Source: Clostridia bacterium
GTDB lineage: Bacteria > Bacillota_A > Clostridia > Christensenellales > Borkfalkiaceae
Assembly: GCA_017504735.1 (NCBI GenBank)
Contig: JAFVQP010000096.1
Location: 1-7,081 of the forward strand
Direction: 5' to 3'
Length of the DNA: 7,081 bases
In this document: piece by piece, positions 4,935 through 7,081 of the stretch
Layout of the letters: each line of letters begins with the position of its first letter
Numbering within the stretch: the first letter of the stretch is position 1
The notes under the pieces: model-generated
Seen by the model: the letters and a program-made list of their open reading frames with translations, nothing else
The model's database searches: none
Told to the model about the DNA's origin: nothing
Made by a program: the position numbers and the translations under genes

Positions 4935-6115
4935 ACTGAAATTAAATGATTTATAAACTGTTCTGCCGCGCGCGCCGAACGATTCCCCTTGCGCAAAGCG
5001 AACGCCTCTGCCTGTATTTCCAATTCCTTTTCATCCATGACAACCTCAAAACGTCTTGCAAGCTCTTTGACAATATGTAAGTAGAGTTGCTTGTTGGGTT
5101 TTGAGAACAAAACGGTCAACCCGAAACGTTCGGACAAGGACAAAGTTTCCTGCATGGTATCGTTGCGATGCACGTCGTCACCGTCACGATCGGAGAAGCT
5201 CTCTTTGATGATATGACGTCGATTGCTAGTTGCATAAATAACCGCATTGTCCGCCATTGCGCTTGCCGAGCCTTCCAACGCCGCCTTTAACATACCAAAG
5301 TTGTCGTCGTTTTGATAGAAGGACAAATCGTCGATAAAAATGATGAATTTGAGGGGATTTCCGCTAATTTTTGCCATTACCTCAGGCAAATAATGCAATT
5401 GGTCTTTGCGAAGTTCTATCAAGCGCAAACCCTCGTCAAAGTACGCATTTACCACCGCCTTGACGGTGGAAGACTTCCCTGCGCCTGCATCACCGCAAAG
5501 CAACACGTTCGCCGCAGGTTTCCCTTCCAAAAATGCGCGCGTATTGGCGATAACCTGACCGCGCTCCTCTTCATACCCGACAAATTGCGACAACTGGATT
5601 TTATCCGCGCTGACAATCGGTTCCACTTCCTTTTGATCCGTAAAGCGGAACATTGCATAGGGAGAAAAAATCCCGTAGCCATATTTATGTAAATTACGCA
5701 AAACTTTTTGATATGCCGATACCATGTCTTTGTTGAGCGAGTCAAACGCAGGCAAAATATCCTCTTCCACAGCCATATCCAAAGCAAAATCCTGCCTGGT
5801 TAAAGCGGCAAATTCACCAAAAAGCTTCAGCTCGCTTTTCGCGGCTTCTTTCACTTTTACAGGGATTGTTTTGCCATGAGCAAAGCTCTTAATATAAACG
5901 TTTTCATCGGAAAATACAATGGTTTTAACCAGCTCGGTCAAGTGACCGCCCTGCGTATAAATTTCCGATACGAACGCCGCATAGGCATCGATTTTCTCTT
6001 CTACGCGTCCCTCTGTTTGGCAATATGCCTTAAACAACGTAAAAATCGGTTGATTTAATACGCCTCGAAAAACGGCGCATGCACATAACTGTGTGTACAA
6101 CTGTTTTACTTTCAT
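4928..6115 (-). CDS. DUF815 family AAA-type ATPase
   Basis: The 395-residue protein matches the DUF815 (PF05673) family of P-loop ATPases, whose biological role is not established. The N-terminal 140 residues are a less conserved helical region. Then come [16 protein letters not shown] (143-158), [19 protein letters not shown], the Walker A motif GDAGAGKSS (208-216), GLRLIEL, the Walker B motif [10 protein letters not shown] (257-266), the sensor 1-like [10 protein letters not shown], the arginine-finger-like SLSERFGL, and a C-terminal RSARAAEQF resembling sensor 2. All catalytic elements are intact. The family resembles bacterial AAA loaders of the DnaC/IstB type, but a DNA role here is speculation. 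Its ATG (6113-6115) overlaps the leuB stop as ATGA, indicating translational coupling, and GAGG about 8 nt upstream can serve as ribosome site. Its place between leuB and ilvA is unexpected for a protein with no known link to amino acid synthesis. Confidence 0.93.
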   Translation of the reverse strand: MKVKQLYTQLCACAVFRGVLNQPIFTLFKAYCQTEGRVEEKIDAYAAFVSEIYTQGGHLTELVKTIVFSDENVYIKSFAHGKTIPVKVKEAAKSELKLFGEFAALTRQDFALDMAVEEDILPAFDSLNKDMVSAYQKVLRNLHKYGYGIFSPYAMFRFTDQKEVEPIVSADKIQLSQFVGYEEERGQVIANTRAFLEGKPAANVLLCGDAGAGKSSTVKAVVNAYFDEGLRLIELRKDQLHYLPEVMAKISGNPLKFIIFIDDLSFYQNDDNFGMLKAALEGSASAMADNAVIYATSNRRHIIKESFSDRDGDDVHRNDTMQETLSLSERFGLTVLFSKPNKQLYLHIVKELARRFEVVMDEKELEIQAEAFALRKGNRSARAAEQFINHLISVK

Positions 6116-7081
6116 GCCAATGCCTCGATAATTTTATCCGTCATTTCTTGGGTGGTAAGCGCAGGCGCGCCGTGCGCCAAATCCGCCGTGCGGTAACCTG
6201 CCTCTAACACTTTATCCACCGCCGAGATTATCGCCTCGGACGCTTGCACCTCGTCAAAGGCATACAAGAGCATCATCGCCGCCGATAAGATAGTGGCAAT
6301 CGGGTTTGCCTTGTTTTGCCCTGCAATGTCGGGGGCAGAGCCGTGAATAGGTTCGTACAAGCCCCTCTTCCCCTCGTTTAAAGAAGCGGAAGGCAACATA
6401 CCGATGGACCCCGTAATTTGCGAAGCCTCATCCGACAAAATGTCACCGAACATATTGCTGGTCACGATTACGTCAAATTGCGACGGGTTTCTCACAAGCT
6501 GCATCGCGGCGTTGTCCACAAGCATATCGCTCACCTCAACGTCGGGGTATTCCACCGCAATTTCGTGGACGATTTTACGCCACAAACGAGAGGTTTCCAA
6601 GACGTTCGCCTTGTCAATGCTCGTCAACTTTTTACGGCGTTTTCTTGCCGTTTCAAAGGCAACACGGACGATACGCTCGATTTCCATACGGCTGTAACTT
6701 TCCGTATCGTAAGCCTCTTCGCCGTATTTCCCCTCACGGTAACCGCGTTCGCCAAAATAGATACCGCCCGTCAATTCACGGACGATCATGATATCAAAAC
6801 CGTTTGCGACGATATCCTCACGCAAGGGACATTCACTTTTTAAGGCAGGGTAGAGTTTTGCAGGACGCAGGTTTGTAAACAAGCCCATCGCCGCGCGAAT
6901 ACCCAAGAGTGCCTTTTCAGGGCGAATGTTCCCAGGTAAAGTATCCCACTTTGGCCCGCCTACTGCACCAAGCAATACGCTGTCGGATGCAAGACAGCCT
7001 TCCACCGTTTCTTCAGGTAAGGGCTTACCGCAGGCGTCGATTGCCGCACCGCCGATAAGGTAAGGCGTGAAGGTAAAGCCG
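6112..7081 (-). CDS. leuB: 3-Isopropylmalate dehydrogenase (start lies beyond right edge)
   Basis: LeuB is the cytoplasmic NAD-dependent enzyme that oxidises and decarboxylates 3-isopropylmalate to 2-oxoisocaproate in leucine synthesis. About 323 of roughly 357 residues are visible and the frame is open to the window edge; the GTG at 7003-7005 is an internal valine, since the upstream codons read the family sequence [19 protein letters not shown]. Diagnostic stretches are [11 protein letters not shown], the substrate-binding region [23 protein letters not shown], the catalytic lysine in [15 protein letters not shown], the metal-site motif [26 protein letters not shown], and the NAD-binding [19 protein letters not shown]. 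The leucine-type sequence, rather than tartrate or isocitrate dehydrogenase, makes leuB the best call. It is the first visible gene of the leuB-DUF815-ilvA-ridA cluster; leuA, leuC or leuD may lie upstream, outside the window. Confidence 0.96.
   Translation of the reverse strand, partial: GFTFTPYLIGGAAIDACGKPLPEETVEGCLASDSVLLGAVGGPKWDTLPGNIRPEKALLGIRAAMGLFTNLRPAKLYPALKSECPLREDIVANGFDIMIVRELTGGIYFGERGYREGKYGEEAYDTESYSRMEIERIVRVAFETARKRRKKLTSIDKANVLETSRLWRKIVHEIAVEYPDVEVSDMLVDNAAMQLVRNPSQFDVIVTSNMFGDILSDEASQITGSIGMLPSASLNEGKRGLYEPIHGSAPDIAGQNKANPIATILSAAMMLLYAFDEVQASEAIISAVDKVLEAGYRTADLAHGAPALTTQEMTDKIIEALA

Noticed and set aside
5312..5692. 126-residue plus-strand frame
   Set aside because: Antisense shadow of the DUF815 ATPase gene, with no family resemblance.
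6418..6843. 141-residue plus-strand frame
   Set aside because: Antisense shadow of leuB.
7003..7005. GTG start for leuB
   Set aside because: The frame continues upstream to the edge with clear LeuB sequence, so this codon is internal.

Overview
The window looks like ordinary chromosomal DNA from a low-to-mid GC Gram-positive bacterium of the Bacillota, most likely an uncultured gut-type member of the Clostridia. The reasons are strong GGAGG-type ribosome binding sites, sigma-A-like promoters, a uvrB promoter carrying LexA/DinR-like motifs, and the protein families present. The exact lineage cannot be fixed from sequence alone.

Left part (1-803), all on the minus strand: the start of uvrB (nucleotide excision repair, running off the left edge) with a very clear promoter overlapped by A/T-rich inverted repeats that resemble LexA boxes. 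Upstream of it is a small unrecognised gene whose product looks like a winged-helix-type domain followed by a single C-terminal membrane anchor. A divergent intergenic region (about 747-985) carries promoters for both directions.

Middle part (986-3218), plus strand: a two-gene operon, a PF00882-type zinc-dependent phospholipase C family protein followed 4 nt later by an Atg22/UMF1-type major facilitator transporter. It ends at a strong 16-bp hairpin terminator that also serves the convergent operon.

Right part (3296-7081), minus strand: leuB (off the right edge), a DUF815 AAA-type ATPase overlapping leuB by an ATGA, then ilvA and ridA. leuB and ilvA are branched-chain amino acid biosynthesis enzymes. 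RidA removes the reactive enamine/imine that IlvA releases, so ilvA-ridA is a coherent metabolic pair; the DUF815 ATPase between them is unexplained.

The most unusual non-coding signal is a short palindromic repeat, GCATACCTGGTATGC with conserved flanks. It occurs three times in 4.2 kb, always between genes and always in the same orientation, twice directly touching a stop codon. No mobile element, CRISPR array, RNA gene or riboswitch was seen.
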